NCBI RefSeq assembly: GCF_006335145.1
Contig: NZ_VDMN01000002.1
Coordinates: forward strand, 744,001-808,000
Reading direction: 5' to 3'
Origin: Aliirhizobium smilacinae
Lineage (GTDB): Bacteria > Pseudomonadota > Alphaproteobacteria > Rhizobiales > Rhizobiaceae
Length of the DNA: 64,000 nt
The notes under the pieces were generated by a model that was not told the origin of the DNA, did no database searches, and saw only the letters and a program-made list of their open reading frames with translations. The first letter of the stretch is position 1, and each line of letters opens with the position of its first letter. This document shows, piece after piece, positions 45,239 to 53,206 of the stretch. The translations under genes and the position numbers were made by a program.

Positions 45239-46401
45239 GCGGAACGGGCCTCCGTGCCCGGAGAGGTGCTGAAATCGACCAGCGCACCAAGAATGATCGC
45301 GGCGATAAAGGACATGGCGACCGTCGGGAGGGCACCGAGCAGGACGAGGTCCATGGCCGACTGGCCAAGGCCCTGGAAGACGAAGACCCCCATGCCGCCG
45401 CCACCGATCAATGCGGCAATCGTTGCCATTCCGATATTCTGGATGAGGACGATGCGGACGGCCGCAAGCAGGCTCGGGAAAGTCAGTGGAAATTCGATCG
45501 ATACGAGTCGCTGCATGTCGGTCATACCGGCGCCACGTGCCGCATCATTTGCCTCGCGCGGCACGTTTTCGAGGCCGGCGACCGTGTTGGCGACGACCGG
45601 CAATAGGGAATAGAGCACGAGCGCGACAAAGGCGGGCGCGACGCCGATGCCGGCAATGCCGATCGCCGACGCGCCCGGGATGTTTGCGGCGATCCATCCG
45701 AGCGGCAGGATAAGCAGACCGAAAAGCGCAATCGACGGCACGGTCTGGAGGATATTGAGTGTGTTCAGCGCGCTGGCCCGCAGCCATTTTACCCGATTGC
45801 ACAACACGCCGATCGGCACTCCCAGAACAAAGGCCAGGCACATGGAACCGAGCGCCAGCGTGACGTGCCGTCTCATCTCCGCCCAGAACGCATCCGAACG
45901 ATTGGAGTATTCCTTGATCACCGAGATTTCGGAGAGAATGCCGGAAGCAAAAATACCACCGATAACGATCGCTGCGATCAGCAGAAGCAGCAGCCGAAAC
46001 TGAGGCGAGGGCTTCAGTCTGGCAATCACGTCGATCGTCGCGAGAGAAAGGCCGAACAGCAGCAGCCAGAAGCCCGATCCGGGTGAAACGCGCGCGTAAC
46101 TATTGCCGGGCGGCAGTTGGGCATGCGCTGCCCCGCCGAGTGCCAGTATTGTTGCTGCCAGAGAGACCATCGTGATGACAAGCTTGACGCCGGTCGGCAG
46201 GCGGAAGATCAGAGACAGGGCGACGAGCAGGAGTGCAAGTGTCAGGGCCGTGCCGGCCCAGGGGGCAAGCGATTCCGCCAGCGAGCGGCCCTGTCCCTGC
46301 AGGATCCGGTTCGGCTTCACCACCACGAAAGGCAGGAAAAGCGTTGCCGCCAGAACGATGGCAGCCATCAGCATGCCCGTTTTCTCAAGTCCTGCCCGCA
46401 A
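45235..46401 (-). CDS. yehY: Osmoprotectant ABC transporter permease YehY
   Basis: A permease of up to 388 residues (E. coli YehY, 385). It has an N-terminal set of hydrophobic segments followed by the transport domain with MCLAFVLGVPIGVLCNRVKW and the coupling loop VPREANDAARGAGMTDMQRLVSIEFPLTFPSLLAAVRIV. The extended frame starts at TTG 46401, with GAGGGA nine bases upstream; an ATG at 46374 is the alternative. It is paired with YehW as a permease heterodimer. Confidence 0.88.
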   Translation of the reverse strand: MRAGLEKTGMLMAAIVLAATLFLPFVVVKPNRILQGQGRSLAESLAPWAGTALTLALLLVALSLIFRLPTGVKLVITMVSLAATILALGGAAHAQLPPGNSYARVSPGSGFWLLLFGLSLATIDVIARLKPSPQFRLLLLLIAAIVIGGIFASGILSEISVIKEYSNRSDAFWAEMRRHVTLALGSMCLAFVLGVPIGVLCNRVKWLRASALNTLNILQTVPSIALFGLLILPLGWIAANIPGASAIGIAGIGVAPAFVALVLYSLLPVVANTVAGLENVPREANDAARGAGMTDMQRLVSIEFPLTFPSLLAAVRIVLIQNIGMATIAALIGGGGMGVFVFQGLGQSAMDLVLLGALPTVAMSFIAAIILGALVDFSTSPGTEARSA

Positions 46402-46425
46402 CGCCGTCGTTCCCTCGCTCAGGGC

Positions 46426-47337
46426 TTACTTGATGAAGCCGTTCTTTTTCAAAAAGTCCTCGGCGACGGATTTTGCCGGTTCTCCACCGACCTGAACGCG
46501 GCCGTTCAGCTCCTGCAAAGTCACAAGATCCAGTTTCTCGAAGACGGGCTTCAGCAATTCCTCGATCTTCGGGTTCTTGGCGAGCGTATCCTGGCGGATG
46601 ATCGGTGCAGGCTGATAAACGGGCTGCACCTTCTTGTCGTCTTCCAGCACGACCAGACCCGATGGAGCGATACCGCCATCTGTGCCATAGACCATTGCCG
46701 CATTGGCGCCGTTCGTCTGGTTCGCCGCAGCTGCGATCGTCGCCGCGGTGTCACCGCCTGAGAGCGTGATCAGCTGTTCCGGCTTGAATTTGAAGCCGTA
46801 TGTCGTCTGGAAAGCGGGGAGGGCGGCGGCTGAATTGACGAATTCAGATGAGGCCGCCAGCACGATTTTTCCGCCGCCGCTGACAAATTTGCCGAGATCG
46901 GACAGCGTCTTGAGGCTGTTTTCCTGTGCGACATCCTGGCGAACGGCGATGCCCCAGGTGTTGTTTGCCGGGGATGGGGTGAGCCAGACGATCTTGTTGG
47001 CTTCGAGATCGAGCTTCTTCACCGTTTCATAGGCCTGCTTCGGGTCTTTCCAGGCGGGATCGTCGGCCTTTTCGAAGAAGAATGCGCCATTGCCGGTATA
47101 TTCGGGGTAGATATCGATCTCGCCGGCGGTGATTGCCTTGCGCACAACGGGCGTTGCACCGAGCTGAATACGGTCGGTTGCCTGGATATCGTTTGCCTGA
47201 AGAACCGAAAGAATGATGTTGCCAAGGACACCGCCCTCGGTGTCGATCTTTGACGAAACGACCACCTGCGCGGAAGCGGCCGTGGCGGATAAAGACAAGG
47301 CCAGCAGCAGGCCGGAAAACTTCTTCGTGAGCGACAT
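46426..47337 (-). CDS. osmF: Osmoprotectant ABC transporter binding protein OsmF/YehZ
   Basis: A 303-residue periplasmic protein of the OpuAC/OsmF family (E. coli OsmF, 305). The signal peptide is SGLLLALSLSATAASAQ; the mature part begins VVVSSKIDTEGGVLGNIILSVLQAND and carries DIYPEYTGNGAFFF, a strong family motif. The ATG at 47337 has AGGGA upstream. Substrates in relatives are glycine betaine or other compatible solutes of low affinity. It is first in its operon. Confidence 0.92.
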   Translation of the reverse strand: MSLTKKFSGLLLALSLSATAASAQVVVSSKIDTEGGVLGNIILSVLQANDIQATDRIQLGATPVVRKAITAGEIDIYPEYTGNGAFFFEKADDPAWKDPKQAYETVKKLDLEANKIVWLTPSPANNTWGIAVRQDVAQENSLKTLSDLGKFVSGGGKIVLAASSEFVNSAAALPAFQTTYGFKFKPEQLITLSGGDTAATIAAAANQTNGANAAMVYGTDGGIAPSGLVVLEDDKKVQPVYQPAPIIRQDTLAKNPKIEELLKPVFEKLDLVTLQELNGRVQVGGEPAKSVAEDFLKKNGFIK

Positions 47338-47621
47338 GGGGTCTTCCCTGAACGGTGGCCGGTCTTGATGCCGGCGCATGAGTGATCGAGCTACCGGACC
47401 AATAGGTAGTGCAGGCTCGTCTCGTGTCGAGGATGTTTCGACTACCCAACCCCTGTTCGGGGAAAACGTTAGTTCTTTATCGTGGCAAGTGGTGGAAGCC
47501 TCACGCCATGCCGTATATTCACAGCTCTCGGCAATAGTTTAGAATCGACCGGAAAGGGAAATTTCTCCCCGGCGGCTCTATTGGTTATCATGTGGCACCG
47601 ATTCTGGGGCCAGTTAAATGT

Positions 47622-48719
47622 ATGCGCTATAATCTCGCAGATTTGCCATTGCATCGGCTCTTGGAGCCGGTCTGCCGAGCGACTGCGGCGATGACACGCC
47701 TGGATGAGCGCGTCTCTCGATCGGCGGTCGGGCCGGGATGGATCGAGCGCTCACATTTCATCGATGCCGTCGCCTCTCTCTGGATCGACGGCGAGCTTGT
47801 TCATCTGGAAGATCTTGTTCTGCATGATGCCGCGATGGGCATTCGTGTCCCGACCCATGAACTGACGATTGCATACGATATCCTGCGTACGCGACGACGG
47901 ATACTGGAGCACGATCCGAGCTGGGCGCTCAGTCGCGAGGGTCTGAGCCAGTTGCGCGGGAAGTCGGCAGATCAGCATTCGGCCTCGTCCATAGAAAAAC
48001 CCCTGGAGATAAAGTCGATAGAGCCGGAGGATGTGGAGGATCCACTGGCACGGTATCTGGCGGAGATCGATGCGGTGGTTGCCAGAAGCGAGGCCGCACT
48101 TTCGCAGGTGCTAAGCCCATCGCCACCGAGCTACACGAAGGAGCGTGTCCCGTTTCTTTATGAGCCCGATTGGAACGAGGATGAAAGGCTTGCCGAATGG
48201 CAGGCCGTACTCGAAAAAAGTTTGGGCTTGCCGCCGGTTCTGCGTGCGGTGCTTCTACTGGATGCCTGGAACCAGTTGCAGGTGCTGCAGCATGCACCGT
48301 GGTTAGGGCGGTTGCTCGCCGCATCGCTCCTGAGGAAAGAGGGCGTCACGGTTGCTCATCTTGCCGCATTCAATCTGGGGCTGAAGCAGGTCGGGCGGGA
48401 ACGCCGCACAGACCGGCAGCAGACTGTTCGCCTGCTTGCCTTGCTCGATGCGATCACCGAAGCGGCCGAAACGGGATTGAAGGAACATGACCGTCTTGTG
48501 CTCGCGCGGCAACAGATGCAGCACCGGATTGCCGGACGACGTCAGTCCTCGAAACTGCCGCAGCTTGTCGATCTTGTTCTGTCCCGCCCGATGGTTTCGT
48601 CGGGCATGATTGCAAAGTCCCTTTCCGTCACGCCGCAAGGAGCTTTGAAGATCGCTTCGGAACTGCAATTGAGAGAGTTGACGGGCCGAGGCCGGTTTCG
48701 TGCCTGGGGTATTCTGTGA
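47622..48719 (+). CDS. DUF1612 and HTH_13 domain protein (RHE_PE00001 family)
   Basis: A 365-residue protein of unknown function widespread on rhizobial chromosomes and plasmids. The N-terminus MRYNLADLPLHRLLEPVCRA and the DUF1612 core WIERSHFIDAVASLWIDGELVHLEDLVLHDAA are highly recognisable. The centre is variable and acidic, and the C-terminal HTH_13 winged helix (QLVDLVLSRPMVSSGMIAKSLSVTPQGALKIASEL) suggests DNA binding. The start at 47622 is chosen by family N-terminus. It stands alone between an osmoprotectant operon and the thiamine-precursor operon, with 284 bases upstream. No function is known to me. Confidence 0.85.
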   Translation: MRYNLADLPLHRLLEPVCRATAAMTRLDERVSRSAVGPGWIERSHFIDAVASLWIDGELVHLEDLVLHDAAMGIRVPTHELTIAYDILRTRRRILEHDPSWALSREGLSQLRGKSADQHSASSIEKPLEIKSIEPEDVEDPLARYLAEIDAVVARSEAALSQVLSPSPPSYTKERVPFLYEPDWNEDERLAEWQAVLEKSLGLPPVLRAVLLLDAWNQLQVLQHAPWLGRLLAASLLRKEGVTVAHLAAFNLGLKQVGRERRTDRQQTVRLLALLDAITEAAETGLKEHDRLVLARQQMQHRIAGRRQSSKLPQLVDLVLSRPMVSSGMIAKSLSVTPQGALKIASELQLRELTGRGRFRAWGIL

Positions 48720-48840
48720 GGGCGTGCTGCTCGCATGGCATGCTGACCACGCAGGCGGATGTTTCAATCCTGACCTTCTCGCATTCATCAGGGCCTGAAA
48801 AAGAAGGGCGCCAGCCTGTAAGGTCGGAGCCTTTTCTCCA

Positions 48841-49860
48841 TCACTGTGCTGCCAGAAACGCGTTGGTATAGTAACCGGAAAAATCTGGTTTTGCATCAAG
48901 CTGCTTGCCGGCAGCACCTTTGAGGATGCCGGCCTGATAGGCATAAGAGCCGATCGCCTCGAATTTCGAGGGATCGATATTGCCGATGACGCCATCGGCG
49001 CTGGCGAGATATTTTCCCTCGATCAGGGTCTTGAGAGAGGCTCGTATCAGCGCTCTGTCAGTCAACGCATCCTTGTTGGCGGCAATCAGCAGGTCGGTTG
49101 CCTCGTCCGGATTTTCGATGGCGAACCGATAGCCTTTTCTGGTCGCCTGCAGGAAAGCCGTGGCTTCCTTGGGATTGTCGCTCAGGAATTTGCTGTTGGA
49201 ACCGATCAGAGTCGTGTGCTCGTCCGGCACACCGAAATCGGCGTAGCGGAAAGCGCCCTGTTTCAATCCCTCGAGTTCGGCCTTCACGCCTTCCCAGGTG
49301 TAGACTTCCAGCGTGAAATCGACGGCACCGTTTTCCAATGCCTGATAGGCGGAGGTGCCAAGCGTGATCGTCTCGAACTCCCCCTTGCCGCCGTCGTGGC
49401 GGATGATCGACGATATCAGCGCGGTTTCCCAGGCCGAACCGAAACCGCCATAGGTCTTGCCGTCCAGATCCTTCGGGCGACTGATGTCCGCGCGGCCTCC
49501 CTTGTAGACCAGACGGCCTGTTTCGGTCTGTACTACCGCATAGGTTGCGACGAGATCGGCGCCTGCGGTGCGTTGGGTGAGAAGCGCAATCGAGCCGAGG
49601 ATGCCGAAATCTGCCACATGGTTCGCGACCAGGGTGCCGGCCGACGTGTCCGTATAGGGGAGGATTTCGACGTCGATGCCTGCTTCGTTGTAGAAGCTTT
49701 TATCTCTGGCGATGAACAGGCCGATATGATTGGTGTTCGGCGTCCAGTCGAGCGCGACCGAGACCCTGGACGCAGCGCGGGATCGGGTCGGCAGTGCCGG
49801 CACGGCGAGGGCCGCGAGTGTCGCAAGGGTGGCGCGTCGGCTCAGCAACAAATGGCTCAT
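48841..49860 (-). CDS. thiY: Thiamine-precursor ABC transporter binding protein ThiY (NMT1 family)
   Basis: A 339-residue periplasmic protein of the NMT1/THI5-like family that binds the pyrimidine precursor of thiamine (HMP or formylaminopyrimidine). A twin-arginine-like signal (LLSRRATLATLAALAV) precedes the mature VSVALDWTPNTNHIGLFIARDKSFY, the hallmark start of ThiY. VADFGILGSIALLTQR and ENGAVDFTLEVYTWEGVKAELEG are other family landmarks. Its gene overlaps the ATPase gene by 4 bases and is last in the riboswitch-controlled operon. Confidence 0.9.
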   Translation of the reverse strand: MSHLLLSRRATLATLAALAVPALPTRSRAASRVSVALDWTPNTNHIGLFIARDKSFYNEAGIDVEILPYTDTSAGTLVANHVADFGILGSIALLTQRTAGADLVATYAVVQTETGRLVYKGGRADISRPKDLDGKTYGGFGSAWETALISSIIRHDGGKGEFETITLGTSAYQALENGAVDFTLEVYTWEGVKAELEGLKQGAFRYADFGVPDEHTTLIGSNSKFLSDNPKEATAFLQATRKGYRFAIENPDEATDLLIAANKDALTDRALIRASLKTLIEGKYLASADGVIGNIDPSKFEAIGSYAYQAGILKGAAGKQLDAKPDFSGYYTNAFLAAQ

Positions 49861-50636
49861 GGCGTCGGTCCTTCCTGTTCTTGATTGTCGGGAGATAGGA
49901 GAGAACCGAGGATGGAGGTCTCTATGACCGCTGCCTCGGTGCGGACTGTCGGATGGCTGAAACGTGGGCGCAGTAGCGGAACTGCAATCGTCTGCTCCAC
50001 CCGTGCCGGCCGTGGCGAGAGCAGATGGATCCGGTCGGAGAGCATCACCGCCTCCCGGACGTCATGGGTGATCAGGATGATGGTCCAGCGGTGTTTCAGC
50101 CACATCGCTTCGAGCCAGATCTGCATCTGGTTGCGGGTAAGCGCATCAAGAGCGCCGAACGGCTCGTCCAACAGCAGTACGGGCCGATCCTGCACCACGG
50201 TGCGCAGTAGTGCCGCTCGCTGGCGCATGCCGCCAGAAAGCGCGTGCGGATAATGCTGTTCGAAACCGCCAAGACCAAATTCTTCAAACAGCGGCTCTAC
50301 CTGTTTGCGAGCCTGTTTTCGGCTCATTCCCTGCACTTCGAGGCCAAGCGTCGTGTTGTCGATGATGCGTCGCCAGGGCATCAGCGCATCACGCTGCGGC
50401 ATGAAGGCAAAAGGCTTGTCGTCCGATGCAAGCGGTCTGCCGGCAAAGCGGATTTCGCCGCTGCGTGCCGCCACTGCGCCGGTCAGCAGTTTGAATATGG
50501 TCGACTTTCCGGCTCCGGAGGGGCCGAGGATCGATACGAATTCGCCCGGCATGACGTCCAGTGAGACATCACGCAGCACATCGATATCGCCGTAGCTCAG
50601 TGAGATCCGATCGAGGGAAAGCAGTGCTTGCGTCAT
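49857..50636 (-). CDS. thiZ: Thiamine-precursor ABC transporter ATP-binding protein ThiZ
   Basis: A 259-residue ATPase of the nitrate/taurine/thiamine-precursor importer group. Walker A GPSGAGKS, signature LSGGMRQRAALLRTV, Walker B LLLDEPFGALDALTR. The start at 50636 (MTQALLSLDRISLSYG) overlaps the permease stop (ATGA); the longer frame upstream has no similarity. It sits between thiX and thiY. Confidence 0.9.
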   Translation of the reverse strand: MTQALLSLDRISLSYGDIDVLRDVSLDVMPGEFVSILGPSGAGKSTIFKLLTGAVAARSGEIRFAGRPLASDDKPFAFMPQRDALMPWRRIIDNTTLGLEVQGMSRKQARKQVEPLFEEFGLGGFEQHYPHALSGGMRQRAALLRTVVQDRPVLLLDEPFGALDALTRNQMQIWLEAMWLKHRWTIILITHDVREAVMLSDRIHLLSPRPARVEQTIAVPLLRPRFSHPTVRTEAAVIETSILGSLLSPDNQEQEGPTP

Positions 50637-51439
50637 CTGCTTCTCCCGGATTTGCTCTCGATCCATGGTGCTGCAAGTCGCTGCACAGCCCATGTGGCGC
50701 TGAACAGAACCATGGTCAGCAACGAGCTGATAAGAACGGCGGCGAGCACGAGGTCAGGGCGAAAATTGTTTTTCGCGTTGAGCATGTAGATCCCGAGGCC
50801 TTTGGCGGCTCCGGCATATTCGGCGAAGATTGCCGCGACCACGGCATAGGTGATCGATATGCGCAATCCTGCGAAGAAGTAGGCAACGGCGGAGGGCAGG
50901 CGTGCGAGCCAGAAGCGCTTCCAGCGGGATGCTCCCATCGAGGCGAGCAGTTCCTCGATTTCCTCTTCGGTCGAGGCATAGCCTTCGGCAAGGGCGACCA
51001 GCATGGGGAAAAACGTGACAAGCGCCACAAGCAGGATCTTCGGTAGAAGACCGAAGCCGAACCACAGCACAACCAATGGCGCAATCGCCACCAGTGGCAG
51101 GGTCTGGCTGGCGATAAAAATCGGAAACAGCGCTCGCCGCATCAATGTGGAGAAGTCGATCAGGACTGACAGAAGAAATGCCAGAACAAGTGACAACGAG
51201 AAGCCGAGCAAGGTTGCCCGGAGTGTCGGCACGGTGTTGACCCACAATGCTTCGCGGTTGAGCCAGGCTTGAAGGAGAACCTGGGACGGCGCGGGCAACG
51301 TCGTCTCCGATATGCCGGAGAAGCGGCAATAGATTTCCCATGCAAGCAGCAGGCTGCCGGCGGCGATGAGGGCAGGCAATGCTCGCCAGATATGATTGAA
51401 AATCATGCGGCCAGGCATGCGAGAAGCATTTGACGACAT
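50633..51439 (-). CDS. thiX: Thiamine-precursor ABC transporter permease ThiX
   Basis: A 268-residue permease of the SsuC/TauC/ThiX type with about six spans. Coupling loop MGASRWKRFWLARLPSAVAYFFAGLRISITYAVVAAIFAEYAGAAKGLG is characteristic. It follows ykoF by 19 bases and overlaps thiZ. With ThiY and ThiZ it forms a complete importer. Confidence 0.9.
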   Translation of the reverse strand: MSSNASRMPGRMIFNHIWRALPALIAAGSLLLAWEIYCRFSGISETTLPAPSQVLLQAWLNREALWVNTVPTLRATLLGFSLSLVLAFLLSVLIDFSTLMRRALFPIFIASQTLPLVAIAPLVVLWFGFGLLPKILLVALVTFFPMLVALAEGYASTEEEIEELLASMGASRWKRFWLARLPSAVAYFFAGLRISITYAVVAAIFAEYAGAAKGLGIYMLNAKNNFRPDLVLAAVLISSLLTMVLFSATWAVQRLAAPWIESKSGRSR

Positions 51440-51458
51440 CGGGTTATCCGTAGCCTGG

Positions 51459-52067
51459 CTAGCGGGTCGTCGGGCTGTTGGCCGAAACGGTCAGATCGAT
51501 GGTCACGTGACCCTGAGGCGATCCGAAGCGGACGAAGGCCTCGCCGACAGTCGCAAAAACCGGCGCCGCGTCGCCACGCAGCTTGGTGCAGAAATTCTTC
51601 GACCGGTCGAACACACCTGACGACTTGATGAAGTCGATGCATCCGTAGATCTCATCCATGTGCTGGCCGATGCCGAGCGTATAGAGAGAAAATTGCGCTG
51701 CGGTCGGCTGGCCGGCGAGGGGGATGGAAGACACGGCCGCCAATGCCTGCGCCTTGCGCTCTTCAATCGGTGCCAGTGGCCCGGTCAACTCGGGCACATG
51801 GCAAATCGGATCATCCGGTTCTCCCGGGCATCCACGTGACAGCATCGCATGCATGACGCAGTGCTTGCCGGATTTCGCGGCTGCGACGAAGAGGTCACGC
51901 ATCGCTGCAAGCACGACATCTGGCGTTCCGACGAGGAGTGTCGAGATATCGTCCGTCTCGATTCGCAATTGGTCCCGGTAGGGATCGAGCGCGGACAATG
52001 CGCCGAGGATGACATCGACGAAATCGTCTGACATCGGGTAAAGGGAAATCTGTGCGCCGGAAAACAT
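51459..52067 (-). CDS. ykoF: Thiamine/HMP-binding protein YkoF
   Basis: A 202-residue protein with two YkoF repeats, each with a thiamine/HMP-binding fold. The first contains FSGAQISLYPMSDDFVDVILGALSAL and the second PTAAQFSLYTLGIGQHMDEIYGCIDFIKSSG, showing the shared AQxSLYxx pattern. The ATG at 52067 is chosen because a GAGG ribosome site lies six bases upstream, directly at the end of the TPP riboswitch; a longer frame would start inside the aptamer. It is first in ykoF-thiX-thiZ-thiY. Confidence 0.9.
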   Translation of the reverse strand: MFSGAQISLYPMSDDFVDVILGALSALDPYRDQLRIETDDISTLLVGTPDVVLAAMRDLFVAAAKSGKHCVMHAMLSRGCPGEPDDPICHVPELTGPLAPIEERKAQALAAVSSIPLAGQPTAAQFSLYTLGIGQHMDEIYGCIDFIKSSGVFDRSKNFCTKLRGDAAPVFATVGEAFVRFGSPQGHVTIDLTVSANSPTTR

Positions 52068-52071
52068 CTTA

Positions 52072-52176
52072 AACCTCGCTCCGCTGGCATTATCCAGATC
52101 AGCTAAAGGGTCCACGGTCATGGCGACCGAATCTCAACCCCGGCAATACGGAGCACCCCTGTCCCGCTCCTGATAG
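52072..52176 (-). ncRNA. TPP (THI-box) riboswitch
   Basis: On the minus strand the leader has GGGGTG (P2), a P3 stem CTCCG/CGGGG, TTGAGA (the CTGAGA motif variant), a CGGTC/GACCG side hairpin (P3a), ACCC (P2 return), then GCTGATCTGGATAATGCCAG and CGGAGCGA. CTGG/CCAG closes the pyrophosphate-side stem. The P4 pair is GCT/AGC here instead of the usual CCT/AGG, a compensated change. The GAGG ribosome site of ykoF lies at 52077-52074, at the 3' edge of the aptamer, so control is probably at translation. I could not see a convincing P1 stem. Confidence 0.93.
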
Positions 52177-52283
52177 ATCAGTTGATGGGGGACTGGCAAG
52201 AGGAAGTGTTGAATGACCGTTTTAAGCGGGTTACGACACCTTCATTGAATTTGCTCCGGCCAAGGGGGCCACGGAGTGCTCCG

Positions 52284-52946
52284 ATGTCGGAAAAACGCCC
52301 AAGCCGCAGAAAAAACGATCCCGAGCGGACAAAAGCGGACATCCTGGATGTTGCGACCGAAGAGTTTGCGACGCACGGCCTTGCCGGGGGGCGCGTTGAC
52401 GCGATTGCCGAGAAGACCCGTACCTCCAAGCGGATGATCTATTATTATTTCGGTAGCAAGGAAGACCTCTATCTCGCTGCGTTGGAGCGCTCCTACCGGC
52501 AGATCAGAACTCTGGAAGCAGATCTGCAGCTTGACGATCTGTCAGCGGAGGAGGCGCTGCGAGTCCTCATTTCCGAGACTTTCGACTACGACGAAGCGCA
52601 TCCTGACTTCATCCGCCTCGTCAGTAGCGAGAACATCAACTGTGCCGTGCATATGCGGCGCTCGGAAACGCTTCGTGACTTGAACATATCGATCGTCCAG
52701 ACGCTGGAGAGGATCGTTGCAAGAGGAGTGAGAGAAGGCGTTTTTCTTCGCCAGACAGACGCGATCGATGTCCATATGCTGATCAGCGCATTCTGTTTTT
52801 TCCGCGTATCGAACCGCTACACGTTCGGCGCGATCTTTCGGCGTGACCTGTCCGAGACTCAACTGATGGCACGCCACAAACAGATGATCTCCGATGCCGT
52901 TGTCAGTTATCTGAAGACGCCGGAAGATAAATCGCCTGGGGCCTGA
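52284..52946 (+). CDS. TetR family transcriptional regulator
   Basis: A 220-residue regulator. The N-terminal TetR helix-turn-helix spans about residues 14-60 (TKADILDVATEEFATHGLAGGRVDAIAEKTRTSKRMIYYYFGSKEDLY). The C-terminal domain (LNISIVQTLERIVARGVREGVF, LMARHKQMISDAVVSYL) resembles the RutR-like C-terminal family. The ATG at 52284 fits the family N-terminus. It is divergent from the thiamine-precursor operon, but since that is under a riboswitch the regulator may serve other genes. Ligand unknown. Confidence 0.87.
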   Translation: MSEKRPSRRKNDPERTKADILDVATEEFATHGLAGGRVDAIAEKTRTSKRMIYYYFGSKEDLYLAALERSYRQIRTLEADLQLDDLSAEEALRVLISETFDYDEAHPDFIRLVSSENINCAVHMRRSETLRDLNISIVQTLERIVARGVREGVFLRQTDAIDVHMLISAFCFFRVSNRYTFGAIFRRDLSETQLMARHKQMISDAVVSYLKTPEDKSPGA

Positions 52947-53100
52947 TTTTGGACCGGGCGGCACGTCTTGCTATCTCCAGGCAACGCTGCGCGCGATAGC
53001 CGGGAGTTGTCTTCTCGGTGTTTCACGCCCGTTGTTCCGCGGTGATCGCTGGAAGGGTGCAGCAACGTGGAAATATACCTGGTAAATTAACTCAAGTTCA

Positions 53101-53137
53101 GGCATTCCTCGGCTCTGTCGAGGGATGCCTTTATTTT
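53101..53137 (+). terminator. Intrinsic terminator between tetR and the siderophore operon
   Basis: GGCATTCCTCG and CGAGGGATGCC form an 11-bp stem with one G-T wobble and a 7-base loop, followed by TTTATTTT. It lies 154 bases after the TetR stop and about 70 bases before the siderophore binding-protein start, facing the same way. It may end the tetR transcript, a small RNA, or act as an attenuator in the operon leader. Confidence 0.85.
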
Positions 53138-53206
53138 GCGGCTTGGGTTGAGACGGCTGTGCCATCGGGATGAAACAGGCCGCTGCTGATTATGATAGGA
53201 AGAGTG

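Noticed and set aside
48780..48840. Possible terminator between the DUF1612 gene and thiY
   Set aside because: The minus strand has a CTTCTTTTT tail but the stem has several mismatches, so I could not support it as a terminator.
52182..52283. Extended N-terminus for the TetR protein
   Set aside because: The added residues do not resemble TetR proteins, and the extension reaches back to the edge of the riboswitch leader on the other strand.
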